This document shows, in pieces, positions 47,601 through 58,505 of a stretch of 64,000 nucleotides of DNA. Numbering within the stretch: the stretch's first letter is position 1; every line of letters begins with the position of its first letter. Under the pieces are notes generated by a model, which did not search any database, was not told where the DNA came from, and was given only the letters and a program-made list of their open reading frames with translations. Source of the stretch: Bryum argenteum (taxonomy: Eukaryota > Streptophyta > Bryopsida > Bryales > Bryaceae); the NCBI GenBank assembly GCA_037043015.1, contig CM073329.1:15702648-15766647 (forward strand). Reading direction: 5' to 3'. The position numbers and the translations under genes were made by a program.

Positions 47601-49420
47601 TTGCAAGTTCTCTTTTTCAAGTGGAAGTAAAAAATACTGGCGATCGCAACTCCAATTGCTAGAACTCTTGGTAATTGGTATGCGATCTATTAAGGAAATG
47701 AAGACACGATCTTGGAACCGCTTAGCATCCTGTAGCTGCACAACAACAAACAGACGGTTGTAAGCATTGTCTCTCTTTTGTAGCATTCTTTAAAATACTT
47801 TCTTTTTTGACAAGCCATAGACCTTAATATGTAACACTAAGCAATCATATCTTGGTCGTCTTCAAGCACGAAGTAAAAGAAAAACATAAACTCAACTATA
47901 AAATCTTTTCATTACCTAAGATGCTCAAAAGGTCAAAAATAACCCATATGTAACCAATTCCTCAATATAATACAGGTTATGAAAAATTATGGAACAAACG
48001 ACATGATTTCCATGAAAAGTACAAGTTAAACCTTTTTACAAACCGAAAAGGAACAATCCTTTTTGCATATTGCATAACAAGAGAATCAGGTGGTAACATG
48101 TTAGTACCTACTCTTAGCACGATAATTATGTCTATAGACAAGGACTATTCAAGCTGTACCATGTGAAGAAGAAACTTGCCTGATTCCGGTCGAAAACCAT
48201 GGTTCCGCATGGTAAACATTTGGCAATCACATTACTTCCTCGTCGTCCTTGTTTTCGGCTTGGGAGGTGCAATTCAACTTCTAGAAATCCTGCCTCAGGA
48301 CCGAGGTCTGTCTCCAAGAACAATCCAAAGTTCACGTAATCTGAGTCCTTGGAAATTGTCTCAAAGGTCACAGAGTAAGCATGCAATTCTACGCTCTCCA
48401 GCCCTTGCGCCCAATTTCCTTTCAAAGCATTTGGGATGATTGGTGAATGCGCCCTAGTTGGACGATTCTCTGCTGGGAAAAAAGAATCTGATCAGAACAA
48501 CACGGATATGAAGAAGAACAAAGATCTACGTAAGAAAAAATAACAAGTACTAGCAGGATTCTGAGCACCGGATGAATTCGGACCGTGACGCAAAAGTGAT
48601 GCATCCTATCATCGTCAGTAACTATATACCAACCTTATCAATCTTGGATTCTAAAATCGTGTGAAAAGCATATGATGCAATCATCCAAATTGAGTCTCTA
48701 ACCTACTAGACTGAGAATATCGCACTCTGGAAGTAAAAGTCGTAATGACGGATCGTAAACATTAAAAAGGTACTAACCTCGAGCAGCGCTCGATTCCCGA
48801 ACACCGGCATGAAACGGGTGTGAGTCTTTCGGGAGGAGGTCATGTGTGAGAGCTCCAGCCTTGTACAGAAGCTCGCAAGCAACAAAGCAAGCCCTTCGTC
48901 TTGCATCGGCCCGAGAGTCTGTTGGCAACCCCTCTGCGGTTTGGATTGCGGCATTTGTAGGAAGCTTTACAGTGCATTTCACCTCCCCATCATCCTCCGT
49001 GTAGGTGAATTCAGGCATCGGATTGTCACAACTGCATCAAGAAGATTGGATTATAAGAGGGTCGCAACATCTACGCGCTTTTCAACAATTTGTCTAACAA
49101 AGGTTGCAAAGAGCTTGCAGGTTACCATAACAAGCATTCTTTTACAAAGTCTCATAAAGAACAACAGTCTTTACAAAACATAATGCAAGATAGTAAAGCA
49201 ACAAATGGTCAAAAACATGAGATTATTGTACACATAGTTAGGTTACCTATCACGCCAGAGTCGTGAACAATAATGGTGTAGTAACAAATCGCTCAAAAAT
49301 GTCATCTCCTTCGTTCCCGTACTTTCAATCGTGGAGGTATTCAACCTTATGGTTTCATATGGTACTCTAGCATTTTTGAGGTTGACGGTCAAGTTTTTAT
49401 CTATTGCTTTCCACATTTTG
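44656..49420 (-). pseudogene. DCL: Dicer-like (DCL) gene, helicase not in view, degraded
   Basis: Eleven exons with consistent phases: 49,420-49,247; 49,031-48,778 (Dicer dimerisation domain, GEVKCTVKLPTNAAI); 48,469-48,180; 47,735-47,290 (platform and PAZ start); 47,188-47,094; 46,980-46,766 (PAZ end); 46,408-46,199 and 46,054-45,910 (RNase IIIa); 45,676-45,426; 45,326-45,063 and 44,864-44,750 (RNase IIIb). IIIa has lost its catalytic acids: EIFKILGG where families have ERLEVLGD, and NVLQALIG where DVVEALIG is expected. IIIb keeps RMEFLGD and DVVES. In-frame nonsense codons lie at 45,639-45,641 and 45,084-45,086, and the C-terminal tail (to 44,656) is in another frame. No helicase exon appears upstream. 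The intron after 48,180 uses a GC donor. Dicers process dsRNA into small RNAs; this copy looks like a dying paralogue. Confidence 0.85.
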
Positions 49421-50942
49421 CTTGAACTGCTACACGAGACGTATTTTCACGAAGCGCTTTGACCGTCAGCGCCCTGTGAAGCGTCCAAGAAAAAGAAAAG
49501 CACTTTCTAGGCTTTGCTAAGTCACGCTCCCTTCCGTTGTTTGCAATGTTGAAATGGACAATTGAAATGCACGGATTGTTTACAACAAAAAGTAACGAAC
49601 CAAATATAACCTTCGCAAACCGACCTTCGGAAATAGTAGATTGGAGAGACACGTGACAAGGTTGGAGGCGGCCGATAACTTTAGTTGGGGTTTAGGTATA
49701 GTTCACTGCCGCATCAACAAATGATCTCTGAAGTGACCCAAAATGGTCTCAAAAGGAAAAAGGAATTATCTTCTAAAGCAAAAGAAATTTGTCTTCAATA
49801 ACAATCCAAAATGATCTTTAAAGACAACTGGAGTATCGGACCTCGCCTCTAAACGCAACCCAATGTAATTGTTAGAAGCAACCCAAGGTGGCCTTTAAAG
49901 GCAACTTGATATCGCCTTTCAAGGCGACTTGATATCGCCTTTCGAGGCAACTTAATGTGGCCTCGAGGGTAACCGGACATAAAATTTGAAAGTCATGTCT
50001 TTGAGTAGAATTATAATTAATCAAATGTAAAATGGACCTTTTCAAATCCTAACATGGGATAAATGTGGATAAAGCTCAATGAGGGTGAAGAGCTATAAAT
50101 TTCTTCTGAAACTCATCTTACCTTAATTTCAACACCTTTATGGCATTTCCAACAGTGGCTAAATTTAGCCAAGGAAGAGGGGTTGCTAAATGTAACACCC
50201 CTTTGAATCCACACCCTTTTTCAACGGACTTGATAAATGACCATGTTATATCTCGGTACTTTTGTTTTTCACCACACTTTGACAAAAATGTAAAAGTACT
50301 TGTAGTTTAACAGTTTCAAGGTTTTCCAAAAGACAAATGAAATCTTCCAAAAGTCAAGTTAACTTGAGGGTGGAAGCACACTACGGTGGATCACTTAGTA
50401 CGTCTTTTTTGATTTCTGCAGGGGGTCATAAACTTCAACGGCTGGTTTATAAGTCCTCTACATGCAAAAGTACTTGTTTCTTTAGCGACGATGGTGACAA
50501 ACCCAATGAACAATATGATTCTATTGTACTTCACCTCAAAAAACATAGGGAACAAACATATATTTGTACTATTTTGCCATTCAGAAAGTACTTCATGGTC
50601 TGCTAAAAATCATCAAAAGTACGAATTGCATGTTGTTTAAGGGAGGATAGTACAAATCAACACATTGATCGTGAAACTACATGTTTAAAGCCTTCAAATG
50701 CACACTTGATATGCTAAATAACTTGTAACGATGATTGTGATTTTTCCGGTCAAAGGGCCAAAATTGTTTTTGGGCATATTTCACTCAAAAATTATCCAAA
50801 CTTCGATTTTTTTGGCTCACACAGTCATGATTAGGAAATGGGGATGTGGGTAGCATGCTGCTTTAGTTGAATAACCAGTAGTTTTTGGTAAAAAGAGACC
50901 CTTTCCATAGTCGATCTAGTACAGAATGGTACCAAAAGTACC
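49421..50942. other. Intergenic DNA upstream of the DCL exons
   Basis: No helicase exon or other gene supported. It holds the 23-bp repeats at about 49.9 kb and, from about 50.2 kb rightward, a rising density of GTAC tetranucleotides. A frame at 50,337-50,606 (89 aa) is unassigned. Confidence 0.45.
49888..49975. repeat. Short tandem repeat, 23 bp x about 3
   Basis: Units of the form GCCTTTCAAGGCGACTTGAT; each contains the small palindrome GCCTTTNAAGGC. Confidence 0.7.
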
Positions 50943-52465
50943 TGTGAGAGCGTGTAAGCTCTCTTTTGCTTAAGTGTTACTAATAATGGATTTTTATTAA
51001 TGAATTGTTTGCAAACCATGACATCTTGAGGTAATTTGATGAATTTATGATAATTGAGTTTTGAATGCAATAGGTATATTAAAGATTAGTTGTCGCAAGG
51101 CCTTTGGTAGATTATTTAGCATCAATTTTGAGCTTAGTTTAGATTAGGAGTGATTGGTTCGATAAGGAAGGACTAGAGGAGGTAAAAAGCCCCCTAGTGG
51201 ATCCTTGGTTCGATAAGGAAGGACTAGAGGAGGTAAAAAGCCCCCTAGTGGATCCTTGGTTTGATTAGCGTAAGAATTAGGGACTTGGAGTTGGGTTAGA
51301 AATTTACCATAGGCCTTGTACAAGTAGTCTTTGATGTCCTTGTTGTGTTTGAAATTTGGTTGTTAAGAGATTCATTCATCTAACCTTGTGGTAGCATGTG
51401 GGAGCTACATACATTGATGAAGTCGTTGATAGGATGGAGGCTTCAAGGACGGAGCGCATGGAGTGGCGGTCATTCATCCATGCCTTAGTTAGGGCTTAGG
51501 CCTTAGTTAGGGTTATGGTGAGCCGCCTCTTTGGCGGCTCCCATTTGGTACTTAATAGCTTGTTTCCAAGCTATCATCACCTCTTCCATTTCCTCTTAGT
51601 TTAGGTTAGAGTAGGAGAAGGGAGGCCTTGGGCCCCCTTCTCCTCCATTTTGTTCACCTACCTATTCATCTATGTAGTTAGGAGGAGGAAGGCCATGGGC
51701 CTCCTTTTTCTCTTTGTTCACCTTGATCATCTTTCTTGAAGTGTTAGTAGTTAGGAGAAGGAGAGCCCTTCTCAAAATGATCTTGTTGTTGAAGTGTTAG
51801 TAGTTAGGAGAAGGAGAGCCCTTCTCAAAATGATTTTGTTGTTGAAGTGTTAGTAGTTAGGAGAAGGAGAGCCCTTCTCAAATTGCTTGTCTTGCCTCAC
51901 TCATCTTCCTCCTCCTTATATAGTTCCTTTGTTATTAAGATAAGAGCTTGTTCTTGCCCTATGAAAGCCAGCCAGATTGTTTCCCCATAACTCACTCGAT
52001 TTTTCTTCAACTCCTTTGAGATTTCTACACTAGATAGAGCTCCAGTAGAGCTTTCCAATGGTATAAAGCATGCTCAATTCCGAGTTGTAGAGAGGGAGAT
52101 ATGAGCTTCCAAAGTCGGGGTGTTGAAAAAGTTTTCCCCCGGCAGTGGCAAAAACCGCCACAGTCAAACAGCAATCAGTCTTAGCTCGTTGATCTTCTGC
52201 CTTTGAGATTTTAGGGGCGGGTGCACATTGAGCTTAGCTTTCCAAAAAGCTATGGCACGCCCCATTTGGACCTAAGACGAAGGAATGGCAATCAAAAGAG
52301 TAGAGACCACTTCCAAGCCATCCGGCCGGTGGTTCTCTTCTTCTTCTTCCCTATTTCCTTGTCTTCTTCTTGTCTTCCTTCTTCCTCTCTTCTTTTCTCA
52401 TCTAATCTTGCTCTTCAAAACCCCTTGTGACCAAATGCCACCTCATGGTGGTTTTTGGGTTCACA
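50943..52465 (+). mobile_element. Solo-LTR-like element, copy A (1.52 kb)
   Basis: Begins TGTGAGAGCG and ends GGGTTCACA, flanked by the 5-bp duplication GTACC (50,938-50,942; 52,466-52,470). TG...CA ends, a 5-bp duplication and lack of coding make it a solo LTR or terminal-repeat-only element of LTR kin. A TATA-like TATATAG is near 51.92 kb. Internal direct repeats: two copies of about 50 bp at 51.15-51.26 kb and three of about 53 bp at 51.74-51.89 kb. It is homologous to copy B, in opposite orientation. Confidence 0.75.
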
Positions 52466-53601
52466 GTACCTTGGTTTTGCTGGGAAAGCGGACGCCGCCT
52501 CTCATAAAGGCTTCAGCGCATGGCTGGTATTTGGTTCATTTACGAGTCGTCATTTTTTCATGAGCTTTCCTGCATTCTGACAGGGCATGCAACTTAATTT
52601 CCTTATCTTCATGGCGATGGCTATCGGCGGCTGTTTCTCTTCCTCCGAGGTAGTGAGGAACAATCGAAAGCAATCCGAGTGTGTGCATGCAATTCTTGCC
52701 GTTGAGATGGTGCGAGATCCGTTGCGGTTGATCGAAGCTTGCTACAAGAGTGCGTGGAGTAACAGACGATGGAGTGTTCGGCGAAATTTTGCAAAAGAAT
52801 GTGTGTGTGCAAAGTTGACGCTGAAGAGATGGGGAACGAGCGAATGGCACAGCGCCGTCTAGGGATTTCTTGTCCAGGACCCCAAGTCCGAGCAAAGCCA
52901 AGGCTCGCTGCAGTGAAGCACAAAGATTGGTGCGCCTTGAAGGGGATCGAATCCGTCACGCAAGGAGGCGGGCAAAACTTGCGGCTACGGCTGAAACTTT
53001 GCGTAGCATACCTGAAGGTGATGGGTCCAATCGAATGATGGAGCGTTCATTGTCGAGGGTTTCTAACAAACTTGCCGACGCCATTAACAGAGAGCTGAAT
53101 TTGTGTCCAACCCTAGATTGTAGGCGTGTTGTTTTAGAAAAACTTATGAATCACATCACCATTTGGCCACAACTGCCTGAATATTATCCTAGGCCGCCTG
53201 AGGCAAAATCGCAGTTTGTGTTTCTCGAAAGTTTTAGAACTGAGCTGCAGTCTGTGAAAACTGCCCATTCGAAAGTGTTTTTAGCTAGGAAAGGAGCTCT
53301 TCTTTGACGTCTTTGTTAGCGAAGGTTGCGATGGTGCAAGGGCTCTCTCTCGTGTGTTCTGGTACATCCACGGAACATTCGGACTGCCATGGGAAGGAGG
53401 GTCGGCGTTGATCCTGTGAACCAGTTTGCTCTTCTGGAGAGGAGTAAGCGCGTTGGATTGAGCGAATATGTGAAAGAACAAGTTCGCTTGTGGTGGAATC
53501 AGAATACTCGAGTGAGCCCTAACAAAAAAGATGTCACTCGAAAGCGGATCGGACCAAAGGAATACGCGGAGCATGCTACGCAGTACCTTGTCGACACTCA
53601 G

Positions 53602-55069
53602 GTGTGCATTCTATTAGTTCCTGTGGACTTATTGTTGTTGGTCTTTATCTGGTTGTTGAGATAGTGTTTACAACCAAATGACTGTGTGGTGTGCTGCTTG
53701 CAGCCACTTTCACAATCATGCTTAAAATTGTGTTCCTCGTTAGTTTAGAAGTAGCTGTTTAGATTCTCAGCTTTCAGAACGAAATGAAAAACATGGGGTT
53801 TGTGTATAATTAGTGCATGTTTGGCGCTACTTTTGAGCTGTGAAATGTGTTAGATATCAATTGGAGTCTCCATATCGAGTCACTAGGGTTTTGCTGTGAT
53901 TCTTTGTAGCTTCAAATTGACGTAAAAGAATTTCAAGTGTTGTAAGTAGACATGTTGCGTATTAGGTAAATAAGTCGGCAGCGAGGTCACGTTAATAATA
54001 AGCTATCTGGATTCGATGTACAAATTCACCCTTCAGCACCGTTTCTGCCGTGCGTTGCTAGGTAGGGATTCATGGTGAAACTCACACATCACTTGCAGTG
54101 CATGTCCTCTAAATTTGAGTCTTAAAATTTAGGGTGATGATTGACAACTGAAACTTTGATGGTTTTATTTGTTTTCATCTTCACAGTAATCATGGTCATG
54201 TCGTCGTATTATTGAGACATTTATGTACGGTTGATACATGTATTAGAGTGTGAAATGTTGACTGTTTGCAAATGTTGTGATCACAGTAGTCTTTCGAAGT
54301 GTTGTTCAAGGTTTGAAGTACATGTGATTAAATGAAATGTGAAACGTGAGTGGGAAAAGGTGGTCAATTTACTTGTTGTCGCATAATACAATGTGCAAGA
54401 AATTGATTATGTGAGATGATTGATTTAGTACGATACGTGTACTTTACTTAATGTTTTCATACTGGGTGATAGGGATACAAAAGTGTTGACAATGTAGTAC
54501 TTTTATGTTCGTTGTCCGTAACTTACACTACCTATTAGTATTCACTTGTTGTGGTTAAGTACATACCACCTGCTTAGTGGTACAATCTGGGTAAGGAAAC
54601 TTCTCATGAGTATCATCAGTGGTAAGGCCTGAACAACTTTTGGTGACAGTGGCTCTAAGTACTTAGACTGCATCTCTTTTGTAGTAAGGCCTCTACACCT
54701 TTCGGTGACAGTGGCTTCTAAGTACTTAGACTGCATCTCTTTTGTAGTAAGGCCTCTACACCTTTCGGTGACACTGGCTTCTTAGTACATAGACTGCATC
54801 GTGCGCATTGGGTGTTCTTGGTACTAGTACAAGTCATTACTCATTCTACTTAAAGTGTTGAAATATCTAGCTAGAATAAGTACTTTTGGTGTGAAGTACA
54901 TAGTTGAATATTGCTAATCCATATGAATGTACTGAATGTGATCTAGATGTGGTATAGGTACAAGATTATATAGTATTATTTGTACTTCTTTCTTGGGCAG
55001 TGAAAATTTTTAGTTCAGGAAAGGATGTGCTTCACTTACTAATGGTTCGATGTGTTTTGGATTGGACAG
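53602..55069 (+). other. GTAC-rich intron of the transposase-like gene
   Basis: Phase-0 intron (CAG|GTGTGC ... TTGGACAG|ACC). No coding. GTAC occurs about 17 times in 54.2-55.0 kb, mostly as AAGTAC or AGTACTT. Confidence 0.6.
54620..54805. repeat. Tandem repeat, about 64 bp x 3
   Basis: Units contain CGGTGACAGTGGCT and AAGTACTTAGACTGCATC, so each carries the local GTAC motif. Inside the intron of the transposase-like gene. Confidence 0.8.
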
Positions 55070-57479
55070 ACCCAACTATTTCTGAGTTTTAAGGAAGCCC
55101 ATCCGGAGTGTCGCATCAGGCAAAGAGCGTTTGAATACTTAAAACCGTGGTATATTAAGACCCTCAAAGATCAGAATACATGTTGTTGTGTCTATCACGT
55201 AGAGATGGACTTGTTGAAAACCGGGCTAAATTCTCTTAGGTCTGCTACGAAAGGTTTGCATTCATCTCAATCTTGTAATTGCAGATGTGTTGTTTGTGGG
55301 GACGGTTTGGGGGATTGCAAGGCCCATTCTCATTCTTATGATCGATTAACCATGTTGTGGACGGCATGTCTGTGTCCTAAAGGCGATTTGGATAAATTCC
55401 ATAGGTTAGACTATTTAATGGGCCGTTGTGCTGACTGTGGGGTGAAAAAACTTGAGTTCTGTCCACAAGAATTGGATACCAGCAGTGATGAAAAATTTAA
55501 GTGGAGGTGCTTCGATCATGTAACTTACGGGGTGGATGAAGCTACGGGCCGGGACAAAAGAAGGATAGAGGAGGTTCACCGGGAGACTTCGCCGGGTAAG
55601 TTTGTTGCTTATCTGAAGTCTAAAGTTGGAACATTCATAAAACACAACTTCGTAGCAAATTGGCAAGATGGCGCATGTCGAAAGATGGTAGAGAATGTAC
55701 CACCAGGTGTATTGATATCTCATATTGACTTTGCTGAGAATTACACCTTTGCAATCCAAAATGAAATACAATCCATGCATTGGTATTCAACTGGTATCTC
55801 AATTCTGGTACACATAACCCTTTACAAGTTACCCCCTACAGAAAATGGTGAGGATGGGGGGTTGTATAAACATACACATTACTATATTTCTGATGATAAG
55901 AAACACGATAGCTTGTTTGTGCAACATTGCCTGCTTCTCCACTGGAATTGGATGTTAGCAGAAGGGATTCGGCCATCAGAGCATTGGGTGTACTCAGACG
56001 GGTGCGCTGCCCAGTTCAAGGGAGCTCGCGCTATGTACTTCGTAGCACGCTACCCTGGTTTGACAGGCTGTAAGATGATGTGGAACTTTTTTGGAAGTGA
56101 GCATGGCAAAGGTAATCTTATCTCTACCATCTTGAATCAGTATTGAGGTTGGCATTGTGTTTTTTCCATTTGTATAACTTAGTAAGTAGAAATTTAGTAA
56201 ATTTGGAGTACTAACATAATGAATGTTCAGAGACGTGTACATTATGGGAATATGGAATTGTAGGGCAGATGGTAAAGTGTACTGCTGCGGTAGATTACTT
56301 CTACTTGTAATGTAACTACTCGTCTAGTAATTGGTAGAATGTGGTAATAACCAAGTATGGTGAGTACATATAATGTACTCCTTGCGCAATTTTTATACAA
56401 TTAATACTGTAAGTCTTGTATCATTGATTTGTTTTCTACATTATATTTTGGTACATTAGGTACTCTTGCTTAAAAATTTACCTCAATTGTGCGGTCTGCT
56501 TCTATGAGAGTAGTAAGTAGTAGTAATTTATGTACTTTTTTTATATTCAGCCAGATCAAGTCATTCAAATTGGTCATTGATGACAAATTCACCAGGTGAA
56601 TGGGACGGGGCGAGTGTGGTTAAGAGGGCTCTTGAACGCATCAACTTCAAAGATCCGGAGGATGAGATGACAAACGCTCGGCATTGCGTTGATTTTTTCA
56701 AGTCTAGATTCTCACAACGCCCTATGAGTTCATACGAGCGGTCTAAGGAGGTCCGATGAAACCGCGTTACGGCTCATTGGAGTAGACGATGTGGATAGAT
56801 CTAACGGCCGGGATTGTAAAGGCATTCCGGGGTCTAGAGGGTTCCATTCCATTTTAGGGTCATCCGAAATTGACCCTACCTTACTCATGGTTCGTGATCG
56901 ACATGTTTTTGTGCTCCTTGTATAAATCGGGATCGGGTCCATTGTGAGCGACAAGCGTATGCTCCAATGTGGCGTATAGTCCGATTGAGGGCAAAAGCGG
57001 GACTGCGTACAAGTCTGATTGTTTGCCAGAGAGGAAGAGCCAGAAATTCTAGCTCACGAGGGAGGCCATGGAGGACTTGGTGACATTGTGAAGCTTGGAG
57101 ACAATTTCGTTATACCACAGAGGAGGGAAATGACGAAGGCGTTGAATTCTACATCCTACAATGCACAAAGCCCAAGTTTCTGGTGGAGGAGGATTTTGAT
57201 TGTCCTTGGGGTAGTGAGTTCACCCAAGGTGACTTTGCTATTCAAGGTACTTACTATCAGAAATACGGGAGGGCCTCTGATACGTATGTGTTGCTTGATA
57301 GAGGTGTTAAGGCTCACGTAGATGCTCACTTGGTTAGGCATTGCAAATTTGCAATGGTGTTAGCTTCCCATGTGGTTAGGGGAAATCAAGCTGTTTACAG
57401 GCTTGGCGTAGATGTGGAGGCAGTTATCAAAGAGCAGCTAAGAAATTGGTGGGCATCGGACCCAAACGCAGAAGAGTGA

Positions 57480-58505
57480 TCTCGCTTTGAGCCAACCTAT
57501 TTACATGTACTTCTCTAGTATGAAATGACAGAGTCTGGCTACGGTGGTAAATATTCATTTTCGAAGCTAAGTCCACCAATGCATGACATCTGATCTTGAT
57601 TACATTGCTCCAATTGATATATGTTGATTTTATTTTCAATTTCGGAGAGCCCCTTTTCATATGAATTTCAGAGGGCTCTATTTGATTTGAATGTGAGGGT
57701 GCCCATTTTGTTTGAGTCTAAAGTGATCTGCAGTTCCTTTACGCACCCATCACATATCATTGATGCTTACATTCAATGTAGAGAATGAAATTCACCCTTG
57801 TCACATCTGCAGTGTAATTTGCAATACACGAAGTGTGAAGGAAAACTAAACTTGTGTACAGTACATTGAAACAAAGTCTTCAGACTTATAGACTATCAAT
57901 GAACTTATACTTCTCGTATTATAATTGAATGCAAATTTTTGGACCATAACTCGCCCAACCTTACTCAGGGGTTATATCAAACTGCCGAATCCTAACCATG
58001 GAGAGGTAAAAGGAACTCAGTTTAAGGAGCATTATCAAAACCACAAGCTTCTTATACTAAATGTACAATGATATGCTTTTATTTCCCCTACTACAAAACA
58101 ATCTAGTTTCTACTCGGTTTTGATAAAATATTAAGATACAAAACTACCCTGCATAAGATACTAAACTACCCTACATAAGATACAAAAGCGCATAAGATAC
58201 TAAACTACCCTACATAACATACAAAAACCGCATAAGATACTAAACTACCCTACATAACATACAAAACTGCATAAGATACTAAACTACCCTACATAACATA
58301 CAAAACTATACATATCGGGCCCTCTATTAACACAAAAGCTGCAAAACTACCGAGTTCACCTTATTTCACTAACTGTTCTATGTATATTTTGACACTAACT
58401 AACTCGAGGACTACAAACTAACTACAGTCTGTACATAACCATATACTTTTCCAGCATTCGCCCTTGCTCATCTTCGGACACTTGGATTTGCTCGCAACAC
58501 CTCCA
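57480..58505. other. Intergenic DNA between convergent genes, with a 34-37 bp tandem repeat
   Basis: At 58,130-58,310 about five units of CATAAGATACTAAACTACCC occur in tandem. The rest is AT-rich with several GTAC sites and no gene. It is the shared 3' region of the plus-strand transposase and the minus-strand SET gene. Confidence 0.6.

Larger units (their letters stand above)
52769..57479 (+). pseudogene. DDE-like transposase gene of an unnamed family
   Basis: Coding blocks on the plus strand: 52,870-53,304 (basic, then helical); 53,326-53,601; 55,070-56,111; 56,596-56,759; and a last block at about 57,130-57,479. The intron 53,602-55,069 joins in phase 0 and 56,112-56,595 in phase 1. The core has CCCVYHVEMDLL, several Cys pairs (CRCVVCGDGLGDC), then IDFAENYTF, ISDDKKHDS, YSDGCAAQFKG and FGSEHGKG|EWDGASVVKRAL. 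Spaced acidic residues in DFAENY, SDD and SDGC suggest a DDE nuclease. Similar proteins occur, as I remember, in invertebrates and some non-seed plants. Frame changes near 53.31-53.40 kb and after 56,759 indicate decay. Not assigned to a named superfamily. Confidence 0.5.

Noticed and set aside
49423-50942. Helicase exons of the Dicer-like gene
   Set aside because: No DExH or helicase-C motifs found on the minus strand upstream of 49.42 kb.
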